From: Curtobacterium ammoniigenes NBRC 101786
Lineage (GTDB): Bacteria > Actinomycetota > Actinomycetes > Actinomycetales > Microbacteriaceae
DNA: 64,000 nt
Direction of reading: 5' to 3'
Assembly (NCBI RefSeq): GCF_001571045.1
Contig: NZ_BCSV01000001.1
Span: 124,001-188,000 of the forward strand
Position 1 is the first letter of the stretch, and every line of letters starts with the position of its first letter. Of this stretch, positions 53,253 through 61,189 are shown piece by piece. The notes beneath the pieces are model-generated. The model searched no databases and was not told the origin of the DNA. It worked only from the letters and a program-made list of their open reading frames with translations. Both the position numbers and the translations under genes were made by a program.

Positions 53253-53285
53253 CGGACCGCAATGATTTCGTTATGAACGGCTTGC

Positions 53286-53323
53286 GTTCAAGAATTGACG
53301 ACAAGAACTGAACCTGCGATAGT
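53286..53323 (+). promoter_or_regulatory. Promoter with inverted repeat for ribose-type ABC operon
   Basis: TTGACG (53295-53300), a 17-base spacer and GATAGT (53318-53323) form a good housekeeping promoter. GTTCA (53286-53290) and TGAAC (53309-53313), 18 bases apart, form an inverted repeat around the -35, with AAGAA repeated inside. It is a candidate target of the ROK protein encoded just upstream. Confidence 0.55.
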
Positions 53324-53367
53324 CATCGAGCCGCCAACGATGGCGGACGCTACCCGGAGGTTTTTCA

Positions 53368-54495
53368 ATGAAGATTGCCACCCTGAAACGAGCGACCGTC
53401 GCTGCGGCCGCCGTTCTCATCACCGCAACCGCACTTGCCGGTTGCTCGAATGGCTCAGGATCGGCGACATCGTCGAAGAGCGGCTCGTCATCCGACGCGT
53501 CGAAGGCCAAGATCGGACTCCTGCTCCCCGACGCCGTGACCGCACGGTACGAGTCGGCTGACAAGCCGTTCTTCGAGGCCAAGGTCAAGTCCCTCTGCCC
53601 GAACTGCACGGTTCTGTACGCGAACGCCACCGGCGACGCGAGCAAGCAGCAGCAGCAGGCGGAGTCCATGCTCACGCAGGGCGTGAGCGTCCTCGTCCTC
53701 GACGCATTCGACGGCCAGGCCGCCGCGTCGATCGTGAGCGAGGCGAAGGCCAAGAACGTGCCGGTCATCGACTACGACCGTCTCGTCAACAGCCCCGACT
53801 CGGCGTACTACGTGTCCTTCGACAACCAGAAGGTCGGTCAGCTGCAGGCGACGGCACTCGTCGACCACCTCAAGAACGACCTCAAGGTTCCCGCGGGTAG
53901 CGGCATCCTCCAGGTCGACGGTTCACCGACGGACAACAACGCCACGCAGTTCAAGGCGGGTGCGGACAGCGTCCTGAAGACGAGCGGCTACAAGATCCTC
54001 GCCGAGTACCAGGTTCCCGGATGGGACCCGACGCAGGCGCAGAACTGGGTCGCCGGTCAGATCACCAAGTTCGGTAGCCAGATCAAGGCCATCTACGACG
54101 CGAACGACGGCACCGCCGGTGGTGCGATCGCCGCTGAAGAGGCCGCCGGCTTCGGTCCGGTCCCGATCACGGGTCAGGACGCCGAGCTCACCGGTATCCA
54201 GAACATCCTCGCCGGCAAGCAGTACATGACCGTCTACAAGGCGATCAAGCCGGAGGCCGACCAGGCCGCAACGCTCGCGATCGACCTCGCGAAGGGCAAG
54301 AAGGACACCGCTCCGACCACGGTGAAGACCGCGGGTGGCGCATCCGTCCCGTCGTTCCTGCTCCAGCCGGTCGCCGTGACCGCGAACAACATCGAGTCCA
54401 CGGTGGTCAAGGACCAGTTCTACGGCGCCAACTCCGCCGCGCAGATCTGCACCGCGAACTTCGCGGCCGCCTGCGCCAAGTACGGCATCAAGTAG
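53368..54495 (+). CDS. Ribose/xylose-type ABC importer, substrate-binding lipoprotein
   Basis: 375 residues. Signal peptide with lipobox ALAGCS (Cys about residue 26), then a type I periplasmic-binding fold: KIGLLLPDAVTARYESADKPFFEAKVKSLCPNCTVLYANATGDASKQQQQAESMLTQGVSVLVLDAFDGQAAASIV. This is closest to xylose-binding XylF-like proteins (the start of the mature domain and the QQQQAE stretch). It should bind a pentose or related monosaccharide outside the cell. CCGGAGG precedes the ATG. A strong hairpin follows the gene. Confidence 0.92.
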   Translation: MKIATLKRATVAAAAVLITATALAGCSNGSGSATSSKSGSSSDASKAKIGLLLPDAVTARYESADKPFFEAKVKSLCPNCTVLYANATGDASKQQQQAESMLTQGVSVLVLDAFDGQAAASIVSEAKAKNVPVIDYDRLVNSPDSAYYVSFDNQKVGQLQATALVDHLKNDLKVPAGSGILQVDGSPTDNNATQFKAGADSVLKTSGYKILAEYQVPGWDPTQAQNWVAGQITKFGSQIKAIYDANDGTAGGAIAAEEAAGFGPVPITGQDAELTGIQNILAGKQYMTVYKAIKPEADQAATLAIDLAKGKKDTAPTTVKTAGGASVPSFLLQPVAVTANNIESTVVKDQFYGANSAAQICTANFAAACAKYGIK

Positions 54496-54507
54496 CACAC
54501 CTCGCAA

Positions 54508-54547
54508 CCGGTCCGGTCGGCCCAGCATCTTGGGCCGACCGGACCGG
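54508..54547 (+). terminator. Perfect 16-bp intercistronic hairpin
   Basis: CCGGTCCGGTCGGCCC (54508-54523) and GGGCCGACCGGACCGG (54532-54547) form a perfect stem with an 8-base loop between the binding-protein and ATPase genes. As at 44600-44638, it should reduce read-through and stabilise the upstream message so that the binding protein is in excess. Confidence 0.8.
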
Positions 54548-54576
54548 CTCGCGTCGTTCGAACCGAAGGAGAAACC

Positions 54577-55428
54577 GTGACTTTGGAAGCCGCCGATACG
54601 GCAACCCCGGTCCTCGACCGCGAACCCGTGCTGTCCCTCCAGGGCATCTCGAAGGGGTTTGGTGCGGTCCAAGCGCTCACCGACGTCAGCCTCGACGTCT
54701 ACCCGGGTGAGGTCGTCGCACTCGTCGGCGACAACGGCGCGGGCAAGTCGACCCTCGTCAAGGTCCTCGCCGGTGTGCACCCGCACGACAGCGGGACGAT
54801 CCAATTCGAAGGCCGGACGGTGCGCATCGAGTCGCCGACCGAGTCCCAGCAGCTCGGCATCGCGACCGTGTTCCAGGACCTCGCGCTCTGCGACAACCTG
54901 GATGTCGTATCGAACCTGTTCCTCGGTCGCGAGGTCGTCGCGGGCGGCGTGCTGAACGAGGAAGAGATGGAACAGCGGTCGTGGGAGCTCCTGCGCCAGC
55001 TGTCGGCTCGAATTCCCTCGGTCCGGATCGCCATCGCATCGCTGTCGGGTGGTCAGCGCCAGACCGTCGCGATCGCCCGATCGCTGATCGGCGAGCCCCG
55101 CATCGTGATCCTCGACGAGCCCACCGCCGCGCTCGGTGTCGCGCAGACGGCCGAGGTGCTCAACCTCATCGAGCGCCTCCGCGAACGCGGCCTCGGCGTG
55201 CTCCTCATCAGCCACAACATGGCGGACGTGCAGGCGGTCGCGGATCGCGTGGCGGTCCTCCGTCTCGGTCGCAACAACGGCATCTTCCGGGTGCGCGACG
55301 TCAGCTACGAGGAGATCATCGCCGCCATCACCGGCGCCACCGACAACGTCGTGACTCGGCGCGCATCGAACCAGGCGACGGCCGCCGCTGCCGGCGCCCC
55401 CGCTCAGGAGACGGAGAACGCGTCATGA
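54577..55428 (+). CDS. Sugar ABC importer ATP-binding protein (single domain)
   Basis: 283 residues from a GTG with AAGGAG upstream. Walker A is GDNGAGKST, signature LSGGQRQTVAIARSL and Walker B IVILDEPTAALG. It has one ATPase domain, like FrcA/XylG-type short subunits, unlike the duplicated RbsA. It would act as a homodimer with the permease encoded next (ATGA overlap at 55425-55428). The Ala/Thr-rich C-terminal ~35 residues are a flexible tail. Confidence 0.92.
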   Translation: MTLEAADTATPVLDREPVLSLQGISKGFGAVQALTDVSLDVYPGEVVALVGDNGAGKSTLVKVLAGVHPHDSGTIQFEGRTVRIESPTESQQLGIATVFQDLALCDNLDVVSNLFLGREVVAGGVLNEEEMEQRSWELLRQLSARIPSVRIAIASLSGGQRQTVAIARSLIGEPRIVILDEPTAALGVAQTAEVLNLIERLRERGLGVLLISHNMADVQAVADRVAVLRLGRNNGIFRVRDVSYEEIIAAITGATDNVVTRRASNQATAAAAGAPAQETENAS

Positions 55429-56693
55429 CCAGGACCGAACCTGAGACCCGCACGGACACGATGTCGGCCGCCGCGGTCGACCTGCAGGACGAGCGACTCA
55501 TCCGCGCCGAGGGCATCGGCGGATCGATCGCCGCCTTCGGCCGCCGGGTCCGCTCCGGTGACCTCGGCTCGCTGCCGGTGATCATCGGTCTGGTGGTCAT
55601 CTGGGCGATCTTCGAGATCCTCAACCCGGACTTCCTGTCGGCGGACAACCTCGTGAACCTGGCGCTGCAGTCCGCACCGGTCGGTGTGATCTCCATCGGC
55701 ATCGTCCTCGTGCTGCTGCTCGGCGAGATCGACCTGTCGGTCGGTTCGGTGAGTGGTGTCGCGGCTGCGATCCTCGGCGTCGGCATCACGAACCTGCACT
55801 GGCCGGTCATTGTGGCGGTCGTCGTCGCAATCGCCGCCGGCGCCGCGATCGGCGCACTCTACGGTCTGCTCTTCACACGCTTCGGTGTGCCGAGCTTCGT
55901 GATCACGCTTGCGGGTCTCCTCGGATTCCTCGGCGTTCAGCTGTGGATCCTGGGCCCGCTCGGCTCGATCAACCTGAGCTTCAACAGCTGGATCGTGAAG
56001 TTCGCGAACACCTGGTTCCTTCCGCCGTGGGCGGTCTACACCCTGATCGTGGTCGCGGCGCTCGCGATCCTGTTCAGCGACCTGTCGAAGTCGCGCCGTC
56101 GTCGCGCGGCCGGCCTGTCGACCTCAGCGCTGTCGGTCACGCTGCTCAAGGTGGTCGTGCTCGCGGTGGTCCTCGGCGTCGTCGGGTGGTACCTGTCGAC
56201 CGACCGCGGCACCGGTGTGATGTTCGTCTTCTTCGTCGCGCTGGTTGTGCTCATGCAGTTCATGCTGAAGCGCACCCGGTGGGGTCGCTCGATCTTCGCG
56301 GTCGGCGGCAGCGTCGAGGCGGCTCGACGGAGCGGTATCAACACCACGTTCGTGTACATGACGGTGTTCATGCTCACGTCGATGCTCGCGATCGTCGGCG
56401 GTCTCCTCGCCGCCGGCCGTCTGAGCGCGGCGAGCCAGAGCGCCGGCGCGGGTGACGTGAACCTCGACGCGATCGCGGCGGCCGTGATCGGTGGAACGAG
56501 CCTCTTCGGTGGCCGCGGTTCCGCGTGGTCGGCGCTGCTCGGCATCGTCGTGATCCAGTCCATTGCGAGCGGTCTGACGCTGCTCAACCTGAACGCGGAC
56601 GTCCGGTACATCATCACCGGCGCCGTCCTGCTCGTCGCGGTGATCGTGGACTCGCTGTCCCGTCGCTCGCGTGCGAGCCACGGCCAGGCGTAG
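55425..56693 (+). CDS. Sugar ABC importer permease (RbsC/XylH-like)
   Basis: 422 residues, about ten hydrophobic segments, of the branched-chain/ribose permease family. The motif LVLLLGEIDLSVGSVSGVAAAILG is characteristic, as is the late AAAVIGGTSLFGGRGSAWSALLGIVVI. At 422 residues it is longer than RbsC and similar to XylH, matching the xylose-like binding protein. A long upstream frame exists, but the ATG at 55425 overlaps the ATPase stop. Confidence 0.92.
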   Translation: MTRTEPETRTDTMSAAAVDLQDERLIRAEGIGGSIAAFGRRVRSGDLGSLPVIIGLVVIWAIFEILNPDFLSADNLVNLALQSAPVGVISIGIVLVLLLGEIDLSVGSVSGVAAAILGVGITNLHWPVIVAVVVAIAAGAAIGALYGLLFTRFGVPSFVITLAGLLGFLGVQLWILGPLGSINLSFNSWIVKFANTWFLPPWAVYTLIVVAALAILFSDLSKSRRRRAAGLSTSALSVTLLKVVVLAVVLGVVGWYLSTDRGTGVMFVFFVALVVLMQFMLKRTRWGRSIFAVGGSVEAARRSGINTTFVYMTVFMLTSMLAIVGGLLAAGRLSAASQSAGAGDVNLDAIAAAVIGGTSLFGGRGSAWSALLGIVVIQSIASGLTLLNLNADVRYIITGAVLLVAVIVDSLSRRSRASHGQA

Positions 56694-56738
56694 CCAGCAA
56701 CAGTACGGCGGCGGTCGATTCGCCCTTCGGATTCCGGT

Positions 56739-56890
56739 CCGGAGGCGCGGCTCGGCCGCCGTCGTCGTGTCCGGGACCGGAGGTGCAGGTCGCCCGTCGT
56801 CGTCGTGTCCGGGTCCGGAGGCGCGGGTCGGCCGCCGTCGTCGTGTCCGGGTCCGGAGGCGCAGGTCGCCCGTCGCTGTCGTGTTCGGGG
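56739..56890 (+). repeat. 38-bp tandem array with two alternating unit types
   Basis: Four units begin at 56739, 56777, 56815 and 56853 with CCGGAGGYGC. Units 1 and 3 continue GGSTCGGCCGCCGTCG; units 2 and 4 continue AGGTCGCCCGTCG, so the higher-order period is 76 bp. The core TCCGGAGGCGC is the complement of GCGCCTCCGGA in the 49860-50030 array. It lies between the ABC permease stop (56693) and the response regulator start. Confidence 0.9.
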
Positions 56891-56958
56891 ATTGTTCGGT
56901 GCGTCCGGCGCCCGGACGGGGAGGTGCGGCTGCCCGTGCTTCCCCGCATGATTACGGT

Positions 56959-57645
56959 ATGGATACCGGCCGGGGCCTCGTGGTGGTCGCCGAGGACGAG
57001 CGGGCGATCGCGGACGTCGAACGGCTGTACCTGTCGGATACCGGCTTCGGCGTACACCTGGTGCGGGACGGCATCTCGGCGCTCGCGGACATCCGCCGGC
57101 TCCGACCGGTGGCTGCGGTGGTGGACATCGGGCTGCCGCAGCTCGACGGTATCGAGGTGGTGCGCACGCTTCGCGCGGAGAACGACTGGACGCCGATCGT
57201 GTTCGTCACCGCACGCGATGCGGAGGTGGACCGGATCCTCGGGATCGAGCTCGGCGCCGATGACTACCTGACCAAGCCGTTCTCGGGACGAGAGCTCGCG
57301 GCGCGGGTGAAAGGCTTGGTGCGCCGGGGTGCCGCAGCGCCGACCAGCCCTGTGCTCGCGGCCGGCGGCATCGAGATCGATCGGGTGCGCCGACGCGCGC
57401 TGCTCGACGGGCGGCCGGTGGACCTCACCGCAACGGAGTTCGCACTGCTCGCGTATCTCGTCGCCGAGCCGGGACGGGTGTTCGAGCGTGCGCAGCTGCT
57501 CAGCGCCGTGTGGGGACTTGCGGACTACTCGGGCACGCGAACCGTCGACGTTCACATCGCACAGTTGCGGGCGAAGCTCGGCGACGACGTCGGAATCCGG
57601 ACGGTCCGCGGCGTCGGCTACGCCTTTGATCCGCAGGGCGCATGA
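56959..57645 (+). CDS. OmpR/PhoB family response regulator
   Basis: 228 residues. The receiver domain has the acidic pair in AEDE, phospho-acceptor Asp56 in AVVDIGLP, and Lys in YLTKPF. The C-terminal winged helix (ALLDGRPVDLTATEFALLAYLVAEPGRVFERAQLLSAVWG ... RTVDVHIAQLRAKLG) is OmpR-type. It is phosphorylated by the kinase whose gene overlaps its stop (ATG at 57642). The ATG at 56959 lies beyond the repeat array; the upstream open frame is the repeat itself. Confidence 0.93.
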   Translation: MDTGRGLVVVAEDERAIADVERLYLSDTGFGVHLVRDGISALADIRRLRPVAAVVDIGLPQLDGIEVVRTLRAENDWTPIVFVTARDAEVDRILGIELGADDYLTKPFSGRELAARVKGLVRRGAAAPTSPVLAAGGIEIDRVRRRALLDGRPVDLTATEFALLAYLVAEPGRVFERAQLLSAVWGLADYSGTRTVDVHIAQLRAKLGDDVGIRTVRGVGYAFDPQGA

Positions 57646-58997
57646 TGCCGCGGACCCTCGCGGGCCGCATCGTGGCAACGACAGTCGCGGTGGCGGTCAT
57701 CGCGGTGCTCGCTGTCTCGGTGGTCGGATTCCAACTCATCCGGCAGCAGTCGATCGCGCAGTCGCGGTTTGCGCTCCGGACGGCCGCGCAAGCCGTCGCG
57801 ATCGCGTCGGCCCCGAGCCGGTCGAGGCTGATCGCCCGCATCGAGCAGGAGAGCGGCGGTCGGCTCGAGATCGGCGTGCGCAGCGGAGCGGCAACCGGTG
57901 CCGGGGTCTCGGGAATCGCGATCGCGCTCCCGCCGCGCGCCCTCCGGCAGATCGCCGCGTCGAAGCGGCTCGACCTGCGGGTGCTGGACGGGTCGCGAAC
58001 CCTTCTCATCGTCAGTGTGCCCGTCTCTGGGGGCGGAGCGGTCGTCGCGGTGGAAGACGTTTCGATCCTGCGCAGCGGACCGCTGCTGTGGCGCTTCCTG
58101 GTGGCCGCTGGCATCGGTCTCGTTGTCGCTGCCGGACTTGGCCTCCTCGTCGGCCGCCTGATCGCGAGGCCGCTTGCCGCGCTCGCCGAACGCGCCGGTC
58201 TCTTGGCGAGCGGCGCGCGCGGTGTGCTGGAAGACCGACCCGTGCCTCCCCATGCGGTGACGGAGGTCGCCGACATCCACGCGGCGCTCGCCGAACTCGA
58301 CGCCGCGCTCGCCCAGGCGGAGGGCAGTCGCCGCGAGTTCCTGCTCTCCATCTCGCACGAGCTCCGCACACCGCTCGCCGCGATCCGCGGCTATGCCGAC
58401 GCGCTCGCCGACGGCCTGATCGCGCCCTCCGACACGACGCGTGTGGGCGGGATCCTCAGCGCCGAGACGGAGCGTCTGGACGGGTTCGTGCGCGATCTCC
58501 TGGCCCTCGCCCGCCTCGAGGCCGACGACTTCGTGCTCAGTCCGGTCGTGTTCGATATCGCGTCGGTGCTCCGCGACACCGCGCGCGCGTGGGAGGCCCG
58601 TGCTCGCGCCGTCGGGGCGCTGGTCGACGTCCGCACGGATCCCGGAGGCGTCACGGTCCACTCCGATCCGCATCGGCTTCGGCAACTGCTCGATGGGCTT
58701 GTCGAGAACGCGCTCCGTGTCTCGCCGCAGGGTGGCACCGTGCGGCTTTCCGCTGTGGCGCAGCCGGAGGGGGCGGTCGTGCGCGTCGACGACGACGGTC
58801 CCGGCTTCGCGCCCGGTGATCTTCCTGCGGTATTCGTCCGAGGAGCCTTGCGAGACCGGTATGCGGGCGAGCGCCCAGTGGCAACCGGTCTCGGGTTGTC
58901 CATCGCGAAGCGCCTGGCCGAGCGTCTCGGCGCGGCGCTCACCGTCGACGAGACGACGCGCGGCGGCTCATTCGTGCTGACAGTGCCCTGGCGATGA
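57642..58997 (+). CDS. Sensor histidine kinase, membrane-bound
   Basis: 451 residues. Membrane segments at about residues 10-32 and 150-171 enclose an extracytoplasmic sensor domain of ~115 residues. A HAMP-like region follows, then the H-box SISHELRTPLAAIRGY with His239, the N-box LVENALRVSP and the G-boxes DDGPGFAPGDLP and GLGLSIAKRLAERLG. It autophosphorylates and passes phosphate to the adjacent regulator. The stimulus is unknown. The last ~10 codons belong to a ~60-bp repeat that continues past the stop. Confidence 0.93.
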   Translation: MMPRTLAGRIVATTVAVAVIAVLAVSVVGFQLIRQQSIAQSRFALRTAAQAVAIASAPSRSRLIARIEQESGGRLEIGVRSGAATGAGVSGIAIALPPRALRQIAASKRLDLRVLDGSRTLLIVSVPVSGGGAVVAVEDVSILRSGPLLWRFLVAAGIGLVVAAGLGLLVGRLIARPLAALAERAGLLASGARGVLEDRPVPPHAVTEVADIHAALAELDAALAQAEGSRREFLLSISHELRTPLAAIRGYADALADGLIAPSDTTRVGGILSAETERLDGFVRDLLALARLEADDFVLSPVVFDIASVLRDTARAWEARARAVGALVDVRTDPGGVTVHSDPHRLRQLLDGLVENALRVSPQGGTVRLSAVAQPEGAVVRVDDDGPGFAPGDLPAVFVRGALRDRYAGERPVATGLGLSIAKRLAERLGAALTVDETTRGGSFVLTVPWR

Positions 58998-59118
58998 CTG
59001 AGCCCGGCGATGACGCGAGCGCGACGTCATTCGTGCTGACAGTGCCCTGGCGATAATTCGCCCCGGCGATGACGCGAGCGCGGCGTCATTCCTGCTGACG
59101 GTGCCCCCGCGACGAGCT
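58969..59118. repeat. Tandem repeat spanning the 3' ends of convergent kinase and aquaporin genes
   Basis: The segment TCATTCGTGCTGACAGTGCC in the last kinase codons (from 58968) recurs at 59028 and, diverged, at 59086. Between copies CGGCGATGACGCGAGCGCG also repeats. Spacing is 60 then 58 bases. The third copy encodes the last residues of the convergent aquaporin on the other strand, so both genes end in copies of one repeat. Confidence 0.9.
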
Positions 59119-59988
59119 GGCGGCGCCGTATGTGGGCGCGGCCTCCCGGTGGTCGGGATGATCGTCGCGGTCCGCGGCCGGCAGCGCGCTCGTCATCGTG
59201 GTCGGGTAGCGCTCGTCGTGGAACAGCTTCGTGGTGAGCACGTCGACGTCGCGGGTGAGCGCGAACACGCCGAGTGCGATGCCCGCTCCGAGCAGCGGTC
59301 CGACAACGTAGATCCAGTACGAGGCGAGTGCCGGGGCGATCAGCGCGGGGGCGAGGCTCCTGGCCGGATTCATGCTGGTGCCGGTGAACCGGGCGAACTG
59401 CCACACGAACACGGCGACGACGATCCAGACGATGAGGGGCGTCCAGCGGGCCGTCCTGCGCCCGCTGGTCATGAAGAGGATCGCGAGCAGCAAGACGGCA
59501 GACATCCCCGCTTCGAGCGCGACCGCCGCGAACCAGGGCACATGTGCGCCCGGCTGTGTGGCGCCGTCCGACACGGTGGTCGCCTGGTGCTGCCAGAGCA
59601 GCCGGAAGATGGCGGTACCGGCGATCGCACCCAGCACCTGTCCGGCGATGTAGCCGACGAGATCGTGCCAATGCACCTTGCGGAGCCCGAAGAACCCGAG
59701 CGTGACGATCGGATTCAGGTGCGCCCCGCTCCGCCGGCCGATCGGCGTCAACGCGATGCCGCTGCCGATCCCTCCGAAGAGTGTGCCCGTCAGCAGGAAT
59801 CGAAGCGACGTCGGCCAGCCGGCGAGCGGGGAGGCGGATCCGAAGTCGAAGCACACCGCCGAGAGGCCGAGGAGCATCAGGATCCCCGTCCCCGCGAACT
59901 CGCACCACCATTCGGTCCAGTGCCACCCGGAGTGGGCGGCGCGCGGATGCCGAGGGGCGTTCGGATGGGCGAGTTGTCGAGCGCTCAC
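59086..59988 (-). CDS. Aquaporin / MIP family channel
   Basis: 300 residues from a GTG with GAGGTGG upstream. Six hydrophobic segments plus two half-helices with AHLNPIVTLG (an NPI in place of the first NPA) and SMNPARSLAPAL (intact NPA followed by the channel Arg). This is the MIP layout; the Arg after the second motif fits water or small-neutral-solute channels. The ~55-residue C-terminal tail is hydrophilic and His/Asp-rich. Selectivity cannot be told from sequence alone. Confidence 0.88.
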   Translation of the reverse strand: MSARQLAHPNAPRHPRAAHSGWHWTEWWCEFAGTGILMLLGLSAVCFDFGSASPLAGWPTSLRFLLTGTLFGGIGSGIALTPIGRRSGAHLNPIVTLGFFGLRKVHWHDLVGYIAGQVLGAIAGTAIFRLLWQHQATTVSDGATQPGAHVPWFAAVALEAGMSAVLLLAILFMTSGRRTARWTPLIVWIVVAVFVWQFARFTGTSMNPARSLAPALIAPALASYWIYVVGPLLGAGIALGVFALTRDVDVLTTKLFHDERYPTTMTSALPAADRDDHPDHREAAPTYGAASSSRGHRQQE

Positions 59989-60024
59989 GCATCCACCTCT
60001 AGCGAGTCGTGTTCGAGTGCTCGA

Positions 60025-60543
60025 TCAGGAATCCTTGTGCTCCTGCACATATTCCTTCGGGTCTTCGTCGTGGGGCGTGATGCCGGAGGCGTGGTTCAGC
60101 TCGAACACCGTGAACTCGACGGCCATGCGGTGACGCTCTTCGAGGCTGATGTGTCGGCGGAAGTCGGCGAGTCCCTCGCGCTCCTCCTCGGCCATGTGGT
60201 CGCCGTTGGCCGTGTTCACCTCGAGCACCGCTTTGCGCCATTCCACCGACCCGACCTCGTGCTTGCTCACGTCGGCGATGGTGTCGCGGATCTCGTTGTG
60301 GTCGTGGATCGCGTCCTCGGTCTCGTCGGAGGGATCGCTCGGCTCGATGAGGTCCTTCTGCAACTGCAGCAGTCGCGGGTAGAAGAGCTTCTCCTCGGCC
60401 TTCGCGTGAGCCTCCAGCAGGATGTCGAGGCGACGCCACACTGCGCGCAGCGATTCGACGTCGCTGGAGTCGATCTCTTCGAGAATGGCGAACAGGCGGC
60501 GCTGCTCCTCGTGGTCATGGGCGATGACAGCAGTGATGTCCAC
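60025..60543 (-). CDS. Hemerythrin HHE domain protein
   Basis: 172 residues from a GTG with AAGGGACC upstream. Iron ligands expected for the four-helix hemerythrin fold are in place: His9/His11, HAKAEE with His46 and Glu50, His80 in IHDHNE, and HMAEEE with His116 and Glu120. Such proteins bind a di-iron centre and sense or handle O2, NO or oxidative stress in the cytoplasm. The gene stands alone, 36 bases beyond the aquaporin start. Confidence 0.9.
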   Translation of the reverse strand: MDITAVIAHDHEEQRRLFAILEEIDSSDVESLRAVWRRLDILLEAHAKAEEKLFYPRLLQLQKDLIEPSDPSDETEDAIHDHNEIRDTIADVSKHEVGSVEWRKAVLEVNTANGDHMAEEEREGLADFRRHISLEERHRMAVEFTVFELNHASGITPHDEDPKEYVQEHKDS

Positions 60544-60648
60544 TTGTGGTCCCTTCCAGTCGGCGCGGGCTTGGATGCCCGCCGCGCCAAGCTACCCACG
60601 GACACCTGGGAGATAGGACGATCAATACAACTATCCATCGAGCGTGCC

Positions 60649-60690
60649 CACCCAGTGGCTATTCCCCGCGCTCACCCAGCGACTATTCCC
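60649..60690. repeat. 18-bp direct repeat before MarR gene
   Basis: CACCCAGTGGCTATTCCC (60649-60666) and CACCCAGCGACTATTCCC (60673-60690) match at 16 of 18 positions, 24 bases apart. They lie upstream of the MarR operon and may be activator sites or promoter elements. Confidence 0.75.
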
Positions 60691-60715
60691 ATGTCGCACG
60701 AATCATCAACGCAAC

Positions 60716-60723
60716 TTGATCAA
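60716..60723 (+). promoter_or_regulatory. Palindrome before MarR gene, candidate operator
   Basis: TTGATCAA (60716-60723) is a perfect palindrome, flanked by CAAC on the left and GGGTTG on the right, 10 bases before the MarR ATG. MarR proteins often bind such AT-rich palindromes to repress their own operon. Confidence 0.45.
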
Positions 60724-60733
60724 TCTGGGTTGA

Positions 60734-61189
60734 ATGAATATGCTCGTGACGATGGACGATGCAACCAGCCCGGAGCCGCTCGCCAGCGCGCTGCTCGGCA
60801 CCCTTACGCAGCTCATCGCGACACTCCGGCAGCCGAGAGCGGCCAGCGGCCTCGGCGCCGCTGAGATAGCGGCGCTGATGCGCGTCAAGCGAGCGGGGGA
60901 GACCACCGCCGGCGCCCTCGCGAGACTCGAGGGCGTGTCGGCGCAAGCGATGAGCGTGACCGTGAACGGGCTCGTCGTACGCGGCCTGATCGACCGCGCG
61001 AAGGACCCCGACGACGGTCGCCGCGCATTGCTCCGGCTGACCGACGCCGGCCAGGCCGTCCTCGAACATCGCCGGGATCAGCGCTCCGCTGCGATCGTCG
61101 CGCAGCTCACCGATCAGTTCACGCCGGCCGAACGCGCGCTGCTCGCGGACGCAACCCCGCTCCTCCAGCGTCTGGCGGAAGCGCTGTGA
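60734..61189 (+). CDS. MarR family transcription regulator
   Basis: 151 residues. The winged helix-turn-helix is seen as GETTAGALARLEGVSAQAMSVTVNGLVVRGLIDRAKDPDDGRRALLRLTDAG, with flanking dimerisation helices. Its stop overlaps the GTG of the drug transporter gene (GTGA, 61186-61189), so it is very likely the self-regulating repressor of that transporter and of the isochorismatase-like gene. Confidence 0.9.
   Translation: MNMLVTMDDATSPEPLASALLGTLTQLIATLRQPRAASGLGAAEIAALMRVKRAGETTAGALARLEGVSAQAMSVTVNGLVVRGLIDRAKDPDDGRRALLRLTDAGQAVLEHRRDQRSAAIVAQLTDQFTPAERALLADATPLLQRLAEAL

Noticed and set aside
59101-60864. 587-codon plus-strand frame over the aquaporin and hemerythrin genes
   Set aside because: Antisense shadow of two genes with intact motifs (NPA, HHE).
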